NCBI GenBank assembly: GCA_003612395.1 | Contig: RAYQ01000006.1 | Location: forward strand, 62,001 to 126,000 | Origin: Parablautia intestinalis | GTDB lineage: Bacteria; Bacillota; Clostridia; Lachnospirales; Lachnospiraceae | DNA: 64,000 nucleotides | Direction of reading: 5' to 3' | Part shown: positions 51,648-62,664 of the stretch, piece after piece | Layout: each line of letters opens with the position of its first letter | Position numbering within the stretch: position 1 is the first letter of the stretch | Notes under the pieces: generated by a model | The model's input: the letters and a program-made list of their open reading frames with translations, nothing else | The model's database searches: none | Told to the model about the DNA's origin: nothing | Made by a program: the position numbers and the translations under genes

Positions 51648-53030
51648 TTATTTTCCCATACAAAATTTTGAAAAAATCTCATTTACAAGATCTTCTTCAA
51701 CTTCTTCCCCTATAATTTTTCCAAGACTTGCATAAGCACTCATTAAATCAATTGAAAAAAAATCTTCAGGCATTTCACCCTCTATACTTTTTTTAACCTG
51801 TTGCAAACTAAAAAGTGTGTCTTCTAATGCTTCTTTTTGCCTTAAGTTTGTTATCATAACCTCATCATCAGATGATATTTCACCCTTAAAAAATAATTTT
51901 TTAACTGCCTCTTCAAACTCATCTATTCCGGTATTTTCTTTTGTTGAAGTTTTAATCATTATAGAATCATCACCGGCTTTATCAATAAAATCTTCAAAAG
52001 ATATATTTGCATTCAGATCCGATTTGTTAAATAATACAACAGATTTTCTATTTTCTATCATTTTCATAATTTCAAAATCATTTTCATCTAATTGAACAGA
52101 TGAATCAACTACATAAACAATTAAATCTGCTTCTTCTATATACTTTTTTGCTTTATCAACACCTATTTTTTCAATCATATCTTCCGTATTATGAATACCG
52201 GCTGTATCAATTATTCTTAAGTTTACACCTCCAATATTAATATTTTCTTCTATAATATCTCTGGTAGTGCCTGCAATATCCGTTACAATTGCTTTTTCCT
52301 CTCCAACCAATAAATTCAACAAAGAAGATTTTCCCGCATTTGGCTTACCTACAATAACAGTTTTAATTCCCTCTTTTATAATTTTACCATTCTGCGCACT
52401 CAAAAGAAGCTTTTCAATTTCATTTATCAAATCCTTAATTTTAATATACAATTTATCTGTGTAACCATCAAGACTTATATGTTCAGGATCATCCAGTGCA
52501 GATTCTATAAAGGCAATTTCAAAAATAATATTCTCTCTTAAACTTTTTATCTTTTTATAAACAAAGCCTCTAAGATGCTTTACAGAATTTTTAAGTGCGG
52601 TTTCATTTTTAGAAGAAATAATATCCATAACAGCCTCAGCCCTTGATAAATCAATTCTTCCATTTAAAAATGCACGCTTTGTAAATTCTCCAGGATACGC
52701 TAATCTTGCGCCATTTTTTAAAACAGTTTCTAAAATACGATTTAATACTATTATTCCACCATGGCAATTAATTTCAACTACATCTTCCGTAGTAAAACTA
52801 TTAGGTTTCTTCATAATGGAAACCATAACCTCATCTACTATTTCGTTTCCATCAAAAATATATCCATAATGAATTGTATGGGTCTTAAAATTTTTTAATA
52901 CTCTTTCATTTTTTTTGTTTCTATAAATTAGATCAACTATATCAATAGATTCTTCACCGCTTATTCTTATAATGCCTATACTCGAATTCCCCATAGCAGT
53001 TGCAATAGCGGCAATGGTATCTGTTTTCAT
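51648..53030 (-). CDS. mnmE: tRNA modification GTPase
   Basis: A 460-residue K+-dependent GTPase (TrmE) acting with MnmG on wobble uridines. It has the N-terminal tetrahydrofolate-binding domain (about 1-115; IAAIATAMGNSSIGIIRISG), helical domain, inserted G domain with GKPNAGKSSL, DTAGI and NKSD, and the C-terminal catalytic CMGK (usually CIGK). ATG 53030 is preceded by GGAGG at 5 bp; a methionine-like codon four residues upstream is less well placed. It is downstream of a terminator that separates it from jag. Confidence 0.96.
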   Translation of the reverse strand: MKTDTIAAIATAMGNSSIGIIRISGEESIDIVDLIYRNKKNERVLKNFKTHTIHYGYIFDGNEIVDEVMVSIMKKPNSFTTEDVVEINCHGGIIVLNRILETVLKNGARLAYPGEFTKRAFLNGRIDLSRAEAVMDIISSKNETALKNSVKHLRGFVYKKIKSLRENIIFEIAFIESALDDPEHISLDGYTDKLYIKIKDLINEIEKLLLSAQNGKIIKEGIKTVIVGKPNAGKSSLLNLLVGEEKAIVTDIAGTTRDIIEENINIGGVNLRIIDTAGIHNTEDMIEKIGVDKAKKYIEEADLIVYVVDSSVQLDENDFEIMKMIENRKSVVLFNKSDLNANISFEDFIDKAGDDSIMIKTSTKENTGIDEFEEAVKKLFFKGEISSDDEVMITNLRQKEALEDTLFSLQQVKKSIEGEMPEDFFSIDLMSAYASLGKIIGEEVEEDLVNEIFSKFCMGK

Positions 53031-53074
53031 ATTTACCTCCATGCCAGAACATTTCTTCCCAGCTTATTTATTTA

Positions 53075-53110
53075 TAAAAAATGCCGGAGGAAAAATCTCC
53101 AGCATTTTTT
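53075..53110 (-). terminator. Intrinsic terminator between jag and mnmE
   Basis: AAAAAATGC then GGAG pair with CTCC then GCATTTTTT, with a single C-A mismatch, around a short A-rich loop. It begins 5 bp past the jag stop. The flanking A and T runs allow termination in either direction. Confidence 0.8.
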
Positions 53111-53114
53111 ATAC

Positions 53115-53738
53115 CTATCTTTTTAATGTTACAACTACCCTCCTAAAAGGTTCCTCTCCCTCACTATGCGTTGTCACATATTTATCATTTTGTAAAGCAG
53201 AATGAATTATTCTCCTCTCATAAGGATTCATAGGCTCCAAAGAAACAGAACGTTTTGTTCTTTTTACCTTATATGCAATATTTTTTGCAAGGTTTTCAAG
53301 AGTTTCTTTTCTTCTTCTCCTGTAATCTTCCGTATCTACCTTTACTCTGATATATTCATCCGAATCTTTATTTACCACTAAAGATACAAGATATTGGAGC
53401 GAATCAAGAGTTTGTCCTCTTTTTCCAATCAAAACACCCATTTCATCTCCGCTTAAATCTATGTTCATATTGTTATTAACTTCATCAAATTTTACATCCA
53501 CAACCACTGTCATATTCATGGCTTCAAAGACTTCCTTTAAGAAATCCTTTGCCTTATCATATACAGTACACTTTGCTCTTGCCTTAATAACAGCCGGTTT
53601 AGAACCAATACCAAGAAAACCTGTGGAACCTTCTTCAACTACTATATAATCTAATTTATCACTTGTAACTACAAATTTCTGACAAGCTTCCGTAATTGCA
53701 TCATTTACTGTTTTAGCTGAAATTTCAACGTAATCCAA
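53115..53738 (-). CDS. jag: RNA-binding protein Jag (KhpB)
   Basis: A 207-residue protein with Jag-N domain (1-50; GSTGFLGIGSKPAVI), a KH domain (about 75-145; GVLIGKRGQTLDSLQYLV) and a C-terminal R3H domain (about 145-205; YERRIIHSALQ). In Firmicutes it binds RNA with KhpA and affects cell elongation; the YidC gene is its normal upstream neighbour. It starts with TTG 53738, chosen because GGGGGAAA lies 8-10 bp upstream and MDYVEISAKT is the family start. Confidence 0.93.
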   Translation of the reverse strand: MDYVEISAKTVNDAITEACQKFVVTSDKLDYIVVEEGSTGFLGIGSKPAVIKARAKCTVYDKAKDFLKEVFEAMNMTVVVDVKFDEVNNNMNIDLSGDEMGVLIGKRGQTLDSLQYLVSLVVNKDSDEYIRVKVDTEDYRRRRKETLENLAKNIAYKVKRTKRSVSLEPMNPYERRIIHSALQNDKYVTTHSEGEEPFRRVVVTLKR

Positions 53739-53750
53739 AATAATTTCCCC

Positions 53751-55094
53751 CTATTTATTATTTTTTTCATTATACTGTTTTACCATATTTGCTTTTGCTG
53801 CAAGACTCCCGGGCTTTACATTCTTATTATAATACTCAGTGGACTTTTTCATTGCCTCGTCCTTTTCTTCCTGAGTCATAGTATTAACCTTTGCTTTTGA
53901 TGACATAGACGAAGAATTTCTATAAGGATTAACATTCTTTGTACTCAGGGTAGCATTTTTATTTAATGACTTGGGATCAATTCCTGCCTTTTCAAGCTTC
54001 TTAACTCTCTTATCTTCATTTTTCTTAATAAGCTCATCAATATCCATCTTGTCAATATGTCTGTTAATAACAACCTGCTGAATACTTCTTACCACTGAAC
54101 CTGCAATCCAGTATAGTCCCATACCTGCAGGAAGTGTAAAACAGAAAAATGCGGACATAAGCGGCATCATGGTATTCATCATTTTCATAGATTGTGCCAT
54201 GGAATTTTGCTGATCACTTTGATTAGATGTATCAGCTTGTGGCATTAATTTTGTATTAATCCATTGTGTAACTGCTGACAATATCGGAATAATAAGTGCC
54301 GCAATAATTAAAAACCATTTTATACCATCAGGAGAATTCCATGCCTCACTTATCATATAAGAAGGAGAATTTCCTATATTTATACCAAGAAAATTATTAT
54401 AAGTATCTATTAATCCACGAGTTCCTTCATTACTTAAAATAAGCTGTCCGTCATAAGTCAGCTGTGATAAATTATAATGATCAGAAATAACATTCAGGTC
54501 AGAAGTAGAAAGTTTATTCAATACATCAATAACACCATTTGAAAGATTTTTCTCAAGATTACTGCCATACATTCTGACTGCACTTACAACACTGGTTAAT
54601 TCTGAACTCTGCAAAAATTCCGCTTTATCTAATGAGATAATTTTTTCAGATAAAACTCTGAAAGTTTCCCCAATCTTTGTAACATATGCCGGCATAGAAT
54701 AAATAACGCGGTAAAGTGCAAATAAAATAGGCATTTGGATTATAAGCTGTACACAACTTCCACTGGGAGACACACCATATTTTGCATATACGGCCTGGGT
54801 CTCCGCATTCATTGCCATCATGGAATCATTATCTTTTTTATTTTTATATTTTGCCTGGATTGCCTGAAGCTCCGGATTCATTTTTGCAGAAAGCTTGGAA
54901 AACTTTTGCTGCTTAATAGTAAGAGGCATCATCAACAAATATATAACAATTGTAAATAAAATAATGGAAAGCCCTACATTTGGAATTCCAATTAAATTAA
55001 GGAATGAAAATATTCCTTCCATAAGATAACCAAGAATCCTGGCAATAGGACCAATTATCATACCATCATACTGGGTTAAAATAACTCCTGTCAA
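53751..55094 (-). CDS. yidC: Membrane protein insertase YidC
   Basis: A 447-residue YidC/Oxa1 insertase, which places helices into the membrane alone or with SecYEG. It has five predicted helices. The catalytic first helix segment NVGLSIILFTIVIYLLMMPL is followed by the coiled loop KMNPELQAIQAKYKNKKDND. A large extracellular loop (about 150-245) and a basic, Asn/Ser-rich C-terminal tail follow. No lipobox is seen, unlike SpoIIIJ of Bacillus. The start is TTG 55094 behind AGGAGG at 8 bp. The gene ends 12 bp before jag. Confidence 0.94.
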   Translation of the reverse strand: MTGVILTQYDGMIIGPIARILGYLMEGIFSFLNLIGIPNVGLSIILFTIVIYLLMMPLTIKQQKFSKLSAKMNPELQAIQAKYKNKKDNDSMMAMNAETQAVYAKYGVSPSGSCVQLIIQMPILFALYRVIYSMPAYVTKIGETFRVLSEKIISLDKAEFLQSSELTSVVSAVRMYGSNLEKNLSNGVIDVLNKLSTSDLNVISDHYNLSQLTYDGQLILSNEGTRGLIDTYNNFLGINIGNSPSYMISEAWNSPDGIKWFLIIAALIIPILSAVTQWINTKLMPQADTSNQSDQQNSMAQSMKMMNTMMPLMSAFFCFTLPAGMGLYWIAGSVVRSIQQVVINRHIDKMDIDELIKKNEDKRVKKLEKAGIDPKSLNKNATLSTKNVNPYRNSSSMSSKAKVNTMTQEEKDEAMKKSTEYYNKNVKPGSLAAKANMVKQYNEKNNK

Positions 55095-55126
55095 TTCATT
55101 TCCTCCTGTTGTTAATTCTATTAATC

Positions 55127-55336
55127 TTATGGTACAGGATCATATCCCCCCTTTGAAAAAGGATTACATCTTAAAATTCTCCATAGAGCAAGAATACTTC
55201 CTTTTAAAGCCCCATATTTCTCTATGGCTTCAAGACCGTACTCCGAACAGGTAGGAAAATACGGACATTTAGTTCGCTTAATAGGAGAAATAAATTTCCT
55301 GTAAAATATAATCAATAAAATCAATAATTTTTTCAT
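55127..55336 (-). CDS. yidD: Membrane protein insertion efficiency factor YidD
   Basis: A 69-residue basic membrane-associated protein assisting YidC. The motif [20 protein letters not shown] with FKGG-like SKGGYDPVP ends is diagnostic. I start at ATG 55336 (MKKLLILL), the usual family start. Neither it nor an in-frame ATG eight codons upstream has a convincing ribosome site, so the start is uncertain. It lies between rnpA and yidC as in most Firmicutes. Confidence 0.92.
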   Translation of the reverse strand: MKKLLILLIIFYRKFISPIKRTKCPYFPTCSEYGLEAIEKYGALKGSILALWRILRCNPFSKGGYDPVP

Positions 55337-55435
55337 GTTATTTTCTGATTTCTTCACCATACATACAATTTATCAAATTCTTTAACAACAATATCCCTGA
55401 ATTCAAAATGATGCAGCCTTTCGCAAAACAACTTA

Positions 55436-55789
55436 TTAATAAAAATAAATTTTTATGATCTGATGAAGCTTTGCAAGATGTAATAAAGCGCTTTCTATCT
55501 TCCAATAAGACGCAGAAGAAGCATTATTTCTGGCTATGACTACTATATCTAAACCACTATTAAATATATTTTCATGTAGTCGGTAACTTTCTCTTATCAA
55601 TCTTGTAATTTTATGCCTTACTACGCTGTTTCCCACTTTTTTACTTACACTTATTCCCAACCTGTTTTTTTCTGTATTATTTTCCAAAACATACATCACT
55701 AAATATTTGTTGGCATAAGATTTACCATTTCTGTAAACATGTTGGAAATCAATATTTTTTTTTAAAGATTCTGAAAAAATATAGCTCAT
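55436..55789 (-). CDS. rnpA: Ribonuclease P protein component
   Basis: A 117-residue basic protein that with the rnpB RNA (not in the window) trims tRNA 5' ends. The RNR signature is KVGNSVVRHKITRLIRESYR, and the N-terminal NIDFQHVYRNGKSYANKYLV is typical. GGAAGAT precedes ATG 55789. It is separated from rpmH by a hairpin terminator, so its supply may depend on read-through. Confidence 0.95.
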   Translation of the reverse strand: MSYIFSESLKKNIDFQHVYRNGKSYANKYLVMYVLENNTEKNRLGISVSKKVGNSVVRHKITRLIRESYRLHENIFNSGLDIVVIARNNASSASYWKIESALLHLAKLHQIIKIYFY

Positions 55790-55842
55790 TTCAATCTTCC
55801 AATTAAATTATATAATAACTTCTCCAAAAAGAAAATTCATAG

Positions 55843-55866
55843 AAAAAAAGGCCACATAACGCGGCC
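55843..55866 (-). terminator. Terminator overlapping the rpmH stop codon
   Basis: On the minus strand GGCCGC-GTTAT-GTGGCC (55866-55850) is followed by seven T. The stem begins at the last base of the rpmH stop codon, so a terminating ribosome would cover it. It could attenuate rnpA expression. Confidence 0.8.
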
Positions 55867-56000
55867 TATGCTGATAATCTTTTTCTTCCTTTTGCTCTTC
55901 TGGCTGCTAAAACTTTTCTTCCGCCAGCACTACTCATCCTGGCTCTAAAACCATGAACCTTAGATCTCTGTCTTTTTTTTGGCTGATAAGTCATTTTCAT
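55866..56000 (-). CDS. rpmH: 50S ribosomal protein L34
   Basis: A 44-residue, strongly basic ribosomal protein: [18 protein letters not shown] at the start, then [19 protein letters not shown], ending in RLSA. Length and sequence fit bacterial L34. I chose ATG 56000, where AGGAGG is 10 bp upstream; an ATG two codons earlier is too close to it. It is the first gene leftward from oriC. No oddity except the overlapping terminator. Confidence 0.97.
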   Translation of the reverse strand: MKMTYQPKKRQRSKVHGFRARMSSAGGRKVLAARRAKGRKRLSA

Positions 56001-56527
56001 ACTCATAACACCTCCTTTACTGAACCTTAAATTTATAATAAGGTAAACAAATATTTAGATTTATATAAAATACTCTTCTTTGGAAAATATCATTAAAATT
56101 ATATAGGATTACAATATTTCCGTCAAGTCAAAAAATAAAAATAAAACTGAAAAAATTATAAATAAATAAGACAAAAAATCGTTATATTTACTACATCAAT
56201 ATATTGTTATTATAATTTGGATATAAACACTAAATATAGTAAAATCCCGGCTTTCCAATTTACATAATTATATCCACAAAATGTGGATAAGTTGTGGATA
56301 ACTTAAAATTTTTCAACATTTCTCAATTAAAAAGTAATATAAATCCATGTATTTCCCTAAATAATTTTGTGTGTAAATTGTTGATTTCTTTTTTTAAGTT
56401 ATTCACATATAACAACAGATCTCTCATAAATTATGTAAACTAAAAATAATTTGAAATTTTATCCCATTTATATTAAGATAAAATGGAATATATTTTTAAA
56501 TTATTTTTCTTACGCAGGGGGCGTTCA
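56001..56527. other. oriC: oriC, left part: AT-rich region with DnaA boxes
   Basis: The 527-bp spacer between rpmH and dnaA. DnaA boxes: TGTGGATAA at 56282-56290 and 56293-56301 (perfect, 11 bp apart), a facing ATATCCACA near 56271-56279 and TTATTCACA at 56399-56407. The stretch 56090-56225 is extremely AT-rich and is a candidate unwinding element. The dnaA and rpmH promoters must also lie here; I could not fix them. Confidence 0.85.
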
Positions 56528-57874
56528 ATGGAATTAATCAGAGAAAAATGGAATTTAATTAAAGAAACCCTTAGAACAGAATATGATTTATCAGATATTT
56601 CCTACAATACCTGGGTAAAGCCTTTAAACTTCCACAGTGAAAAGGATGATATTGTCACAATTATGATCCCTTCTGACCAGGCCCATGCTCTTAAATATAT
56701 TTCTTCCAAATATAAAAGCTATTTTCAGGTAACAATTTCTGAAATGATGGATCATACATATGACATCGCTTTTATTCTTGAAAAAGATGCCGAAAACGAA
56801 ACATCCTCATCAAAAGCAGTATATAATATCAATTACATAAATGCAAATCTGAATTCCAAATACAGATTTGATACCTTTGTAGTGGGGGGAAACAATAAAT
56901 TTGCCCATTCCGCTTCTTTAGCCGTAGCAGAATCTCCCGGGGAAGCTTATAATCCTCTTTACCTCTATGGAGGAGCTGGTCTTGGAAAAACCCACCTTAT
57001 GCATTCCATAGGTCATTTTATATTGGATCAAAATCCCGATATGAAAGTACTTTATGTAACTTCCGAGCAGTTTACCAATGAGGTAATTGAATCTATCCGA
57101 AGCGGTAACGCTGCAAAAATGAACAGACTGAGAGAAAAATACAGAACTGTAGATGTTCTTTTAATTGATGATGTACAGTTTATAATAGGAAAAGAAAGTA
57201 CCCAGGAAGAATTTTTCCATACCTTTAACGTCCTTCATTCCGCAGGTAAACAAATTATTCTTTCATCCGATAAACCTCCAAAGGAAATGGAAACCCTGGA
57301 AGAAAGATTCCGTTCACGTTTTGAATGGGGGCTTATTGCAGATATACAGCCGCCTGACTATGAAACCCGTTATGCCATTTTGAAAAAAAATGCTGAAAAT
57401 TATAATAAAGAAATAAAAGAAGAAGTTTTTCAATACATTGCAACTAATATTAAATCAAATATAAGAGAATTAGAAGGCGCTTACAACAAAGTAATTGCTT
57501 TTGCAAGACTCAACAAGCTGGATATCACCCTTGAAAATGTGCAGGAAGCATTAAAAGATATTATTTCCTCTCATTCAACGAGACAAATAACTCCTCAGCT
57601 TATTATAGATATAGTAGCCGAGCACTTTGGTATCTCACCGGAAGATATTGTTTCAAGAAAGCGAAATTCGGAATTTGTACAGCCAAGGCAGATCTGCATG
57701 TATTTATGCAGGCACCTTACGGAAGAATCCCTTCAAAGTATAGGCAAAGCTCTTGGAAAAAAAGATCACACCACAGTTATCCACGGTATAGAAAAAATAA
57801 CAGAGGATATTAAAACAAATGCAGAGCTTAAGAACAGGATAGATATTATTCGAAAAAAGATAAGTTCCGACTAA
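56528..57874 (+). CDS. dnaA: Chromosomal replication initiator DnaA
   Basis: A 448-residue AAA+ initiator. Domain I (1-85; TWVKPLNFH), a short domain II linker, domain III with Walker A GGAGLGKTHL, Walker B VLLIDDVQF and the arginine-finger region EERFRSRFEWG, and domain IV with the box-binding DHTTVIHG. I start at ATG 56528 (MELIREKW) because AGGGGGCG lies just upstream. An in-frame ATG at 56483 encodes 15 atypical residues. DnaA boxes on both sides of the gene point to a two-part origin and autoregulation. Confidence 0.96.
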   Translation: MELIREKWNLIKETLRTEYDLSDISYNTWVKPLNFHSEKDDIVTIMIPSDQAHALKYISSKYKSYFQVTISEMMDHTYDIAFILEKDAENETSSSKAVYNINYINANLNSKYRFDTFVVGGNNKFAHSASLAVAESPGEAYNPLYLYGGAGLGKTHLMHSIGHFILDQNPDMKVLYVTSEQFTNEVIESIRSGNAAKMNRLREKYRTVDVLLIDDVQFIIGKESTQEEFFHTFNVLHSAGKQIILSSDKPPKEMETLEERFRSRFEWGLIADIQPPDYETRYAILKKNAENYNKEIKEEVFQYIATNIKSNIRELEGAYNKVIAFARLNKLDITLENVQEALKDIISSHSTRQITPQLIIDIVAEHFGISPEDIVSRKRNSEFVQPRQICMYLCRHLTEESLQSIGKALGKKDHTTVIHGIEKITEDIKTNAELKNRIDIIRKKISSD

Positions 57875-58153
57875 CCATCAGTCTTTTTAAGACAATTGTT
57901 TATAAATGAAGGGTTATTCCCAAACAATCTTCGTAAAAATTATTTTTATCCACACGTTTTACATTCCTTTTTGCATTGAAAAATAGTATAATAAAAGAGT
58001 TATACACAAATTAACACCCTTTATTAAGGATTATTACTAAATTAATTATATATTATAAGGCTCTCAAAATGCATTTTTAAAATCTATTTTTCTATAACCA
58101 TCTATAATTGTACATATATTACCTTAGTATAAAAGAAAGGAAGTTGCAGACAA
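57875..58153 (+). other. oriC: oriC, right part: dnaA-dnaN spacer with DnaA boxes
   Basis: Contains TTATCCACA at 57946-57954 (perfect) and TTATACACA at 58000-58008 (fits TTATNCACA), followed by an AT-rich stretch to 58090. In Bacillus the equivalent spacer holds the unwinding site of the bipartite origin. No gene is present. Confidence 0.75.
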
Positions 58154-59263
58154 ATGAAATTAATATGCAGTAAGGTTAACCTGTTAAATGGAGTACAAAT
58201 TGTTTCAAAGGCTGTTCCCAATAAAACCACAATGTCTATTCTGGAATGTATTTTAATAGATGCTACAGGAAGAAATATCAAGTTAATTGCAAATGATATG
58301 GAACTTGGCATTGAAACAATTATAGAAGGTGATATTGTTGAAAAAGGACAAATAGCCCTTGATGCAAAAATATTCCTTGATATTGTAAGAAAACTTCCTG
58401 ACAACCAGGTAATTCTTGAAACAGATAAATCATTTAAAACAAATATTGTATGTGAAAAAGCAAGGTTTACGATCATTGGAAAATCAGGAGAAGATTTTTC
58501 ATATCTTCCATCTATCGAAAAAATAGATCATATCATTCTTTCTCAGTTTACTTTGAAGGAAGTGATAAGACAGACTATCTTTTCAATTTCAGATAATGAT
58601 AACAATAAGCTGATGACAGGAGAACTGTTTGATATAAATGGAGATACTTTGAAAGTGGTTTCTCTTGACGGACACAGAATTTCTATTCGTAAGATAGGAT
58701 TAAAAAGCAGCTATCCTTCCAAAAAAGTAGTAGTTCCCGGAAAAACTTTAAGCGAAATAAGCAAAATTCTATCGGGAGATGCAGATAAGGACGTTTCTAT
58801 TTTCTTTACGGGAAAACATATTGTGTTTGAATTTGATAAAACTACGGTGGTATCCAGATTAATAGAGGGAGAATATTTCAGGATAGACCAGATGTTGTCC
58901 AGTGATTATGAAACAAAGGTAACAATAAATAAAAGAGAACTGTTAGAATGTATTGACAGGGCTACCTTACTTGTAAAAGAGGGAGATAAGAAACCTATTA
59001 TCATTAATATTACGGATGGAGTATTAGAGCTTAAAATCAATTCAACCATAGGCAGTATGAATGAGGAAATAGATATATCAAAACAGGGTAAGGATCTGAT
59101 GATAGGATTTAATCCTAAATTTATGATTGATGCCCTTCGGGTTATAGATGACGAACAAATTAATATTTATCTTGTTAATCCGAAAGCTCCCTGTTTTATA
59201 AAAGATGCATCCGAAAGTTATATTTATTTGATTCTTCCTGTTAATTTTACCACGGTAAACTAA
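58154..59263 (+). CDS. dnaN: DNA polymerase III subunit beta (sliding clamp)
   Basis: A 369-residue ring-forming clamp that tethers DNA polymerase III. It has three repeated clamp folds. The family motifs are the N-terminal CSKVNLLNGVQIVSKAVPNK, SLDGHRISIRKI and the C-terminal YLILPVNF, close to the usual (I/V)MP(I/M)R-type ending. The ribosome site AGGAAG is about 10 bp before ATG. Its order after dnaA is canonical. Nothing unusual was seen. Confidence 0.96.
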   Translation: MKLICSKVNLLNGVQIVSKAVPNKTTMSILECILIDATGRNIKLIANDMELGIETIIEGDIVEKGQIALDAKIFLDIVRKLPDNQVILETDKSFKTNIVCEKARFTIIGKSGEDFSYLPSIEKIDHIILSQFTLKEVIRQTIFSISDNDNNKLMTGELFDINGDTLKVVSLDGHRISIRKIGLKSSYPSKKVVVPGKTLSEISKILSGDADKDVSIFFTGKHIVFEFDKTTVVSRLIEGEYFRIDQMLSSDYETKVTINKRELLECIDRATLLVKEGDKKPIIINITDGVLELKINSTIGSMNEEIDISKQGKDLMIGFNPKFMIDALRVIDDEQINIYLVNPKAPCFIKDASESYIYLILPVNFTTVN

Positions 59264-59313
59264 TTAGACTGGGACTTTTACTTTTCAAATATTTTTGTTT
59301 AAAGAGGAAAAAC

Positions 59314-59523
59314 ATGGAAATAATTAAATTAAGAGATGATTATATAAAATTAGGGCAGGCGCTTAAAGCTGCTAATTTGGTACAATCAGGTGTAGATGCC
59401 AAATTTGTTATCCAGGATGGTCTGGTAAAAGTGAATGGGCAAGTACAAACCCAGAGAGGTAAAAAGCTTTTTGATGGAGATATTGTTGAATTTAAAGGAA
59501 ATCAGATTAAAATTACAGGTTAA
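59314..59523 (+). CDS. yaaA: S4-domain RNA-binding protein YaaA (RlbA family)
   Basis: A 69-residue S4 RNA-binding domain: LGQALKAANLVQSGVDAKF followed by VKVNGQVQTQRGKKLFDGD. This small gene is found between dnaN and recF throughout Firmicutes. It is proposed to bind ribosomal RNA, though its role is not firmly known. AGAGGAAAAAC precedes the ATG. It is 38 bp before recF. Confidence 0.92.
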   Translation: MEIIKLRDDYIKLGQALKAANLVQSGVDAKFVIQDGLVKVNGQVQTQRGKKLFDGDIVEFKGNQIKITG

Positions 59524-59561
59524 AAGAGCTTTTAAAGAAAGACTGGAAGGTAAAATTTAAG

Positions 59562-60647
59562 ATGATCATCAAATCTCTTGAACTGGCTGATTTCAGAAAT
59601 TATGAAACATTAAATATAAGTTTTAATGAAGGAACCAATATACTTTATGGAGATAATGCACAAGGCAAGACAAATATTCTGGAAGCTATTTATGTTTCGT
59701 CTACCACCAAATCCCATAAAGGAAGTAAAGACAAAGAAATTATAAATTTTAATAAAGAAGAAGCACATATAAGAACTTATCTTGAAAAGGAATCTGTAGA
59801 ATACAGGGTAGATATGCATCTTCGCAAAAGTAAATCAAAAGGAATAGCCATAGATGGACAAAAAATAAAGAAAGCAGCCCAGCTGCTGGGCCTTTTAAAT
59901 GTGGTTTTCTTTTCTCCGGAGGATCTCAGTATTATAAAAAATGGTCCGGCAGAGAGAAGAAGATTTGCAGATATGGAGCTTTGTCAATTAGATAGTTTTT
60001 ATCTTTATAATCTGAATCATTATAATAAAATAATGGCTCAGAGAAATAAATTATTAAAGGATATTTATTTTAATCCGGGTCTGCGGGAAACTTTAAATAT
60101 TTGGGATTCACAGCTTATTTCTTTTGGAAGTAAAATTATTGAAAGGCGTGAACTTTTTACAAAACAGCTTTGTGAAATAATAAATGATATACATAAAAAA
60201 CTGTCCGGAGAAAAAGAAGATTTATTGATAAAGTATGAACCTGACGTAGAAATGAAAGATTTTGAAGAAAAAATGAAAGAAAATCAGGAAAGAGATGTAC
60301 ATTTAAAAATAACTTCCACAGGACCTCACAGAGATGATTTTTCTTTTATTGTAAATGGAATTGATATACGCAAATTTGGTTCGCAGGGACAGCAAAGGAC
60401 AGCAGCTTTATCTTTAAAATTATCAGAAATTGAACTGGTGAAAAAAATGACAAAAGATACACCTGTTCTTTTGCTTGATGATGTTCTTTCAGAATTAGAC
60501 AGTAACAGACAAAATTATCTTTTGAACAATATAGGGGATATACAGACAATTATAACTTGTACAGGATTAGATGAATTTATAAATAACAGATTTAAAATAA
60601 ATAAAATATTCAAAGTTACCGGAGGTAAAGTTGAGATAATGTCATAA
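59562..60647 (+). CDS. recF: DNA replication and repair protein RecF
   Basis: A 361-residue SMC-like ATPase acting with RecO and RecR to load RecA at single-stranded gaps. Walker A GDNAQGKTNILEA, signature FGSQGQQRTAALSLK, and Walker B VLLLDDVLSELD are intact. The central arm (about 190-260) is Lys/Glu-rich. ATG 59562 follows GGAAGG at an acceptable distance. It precedes gyrB, the usual order. Confidence 0.96.
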   Translation: MIIKSLELADFRNYETLNISFNEGTNILYGDNAQGKTNILEAIYVSSTTKSHKGSKDKEIINFNKEEAHIRTYLEKESVEYRVDMHLRKSKSKGIAIDGQKIKKAAQLLGLLNVVFFSPEDLSIIKNGPAERRRFADMELCQLDSFYLYNLNHYNKIMAQRNKLLKDIYFNPGLRETLNIWDSQLISFGSKIIERRELFTKQLCEIINDIHKKLSGEKEDLLIKYEPDVEMKDFEEKMKENQERDVHLKITSTGPHRDDFSFIVNGIDIRKFGSQGQQRTAALSLKLSEIELVKKMTKDTPVLLLDDVLSELDSNRQNYLLNNIGDIQTIITCTGLDEFINNRFKINKIFKVTGGKVEIMS

Positions 60648-60652
60648 ATTAA

Positions 60653-62623
<1,971 letters not shown>

Positions 62624-62664
62624 CAACAGTGAACTTTGTTCACCTTGCAGAAATGAGGGTATAA

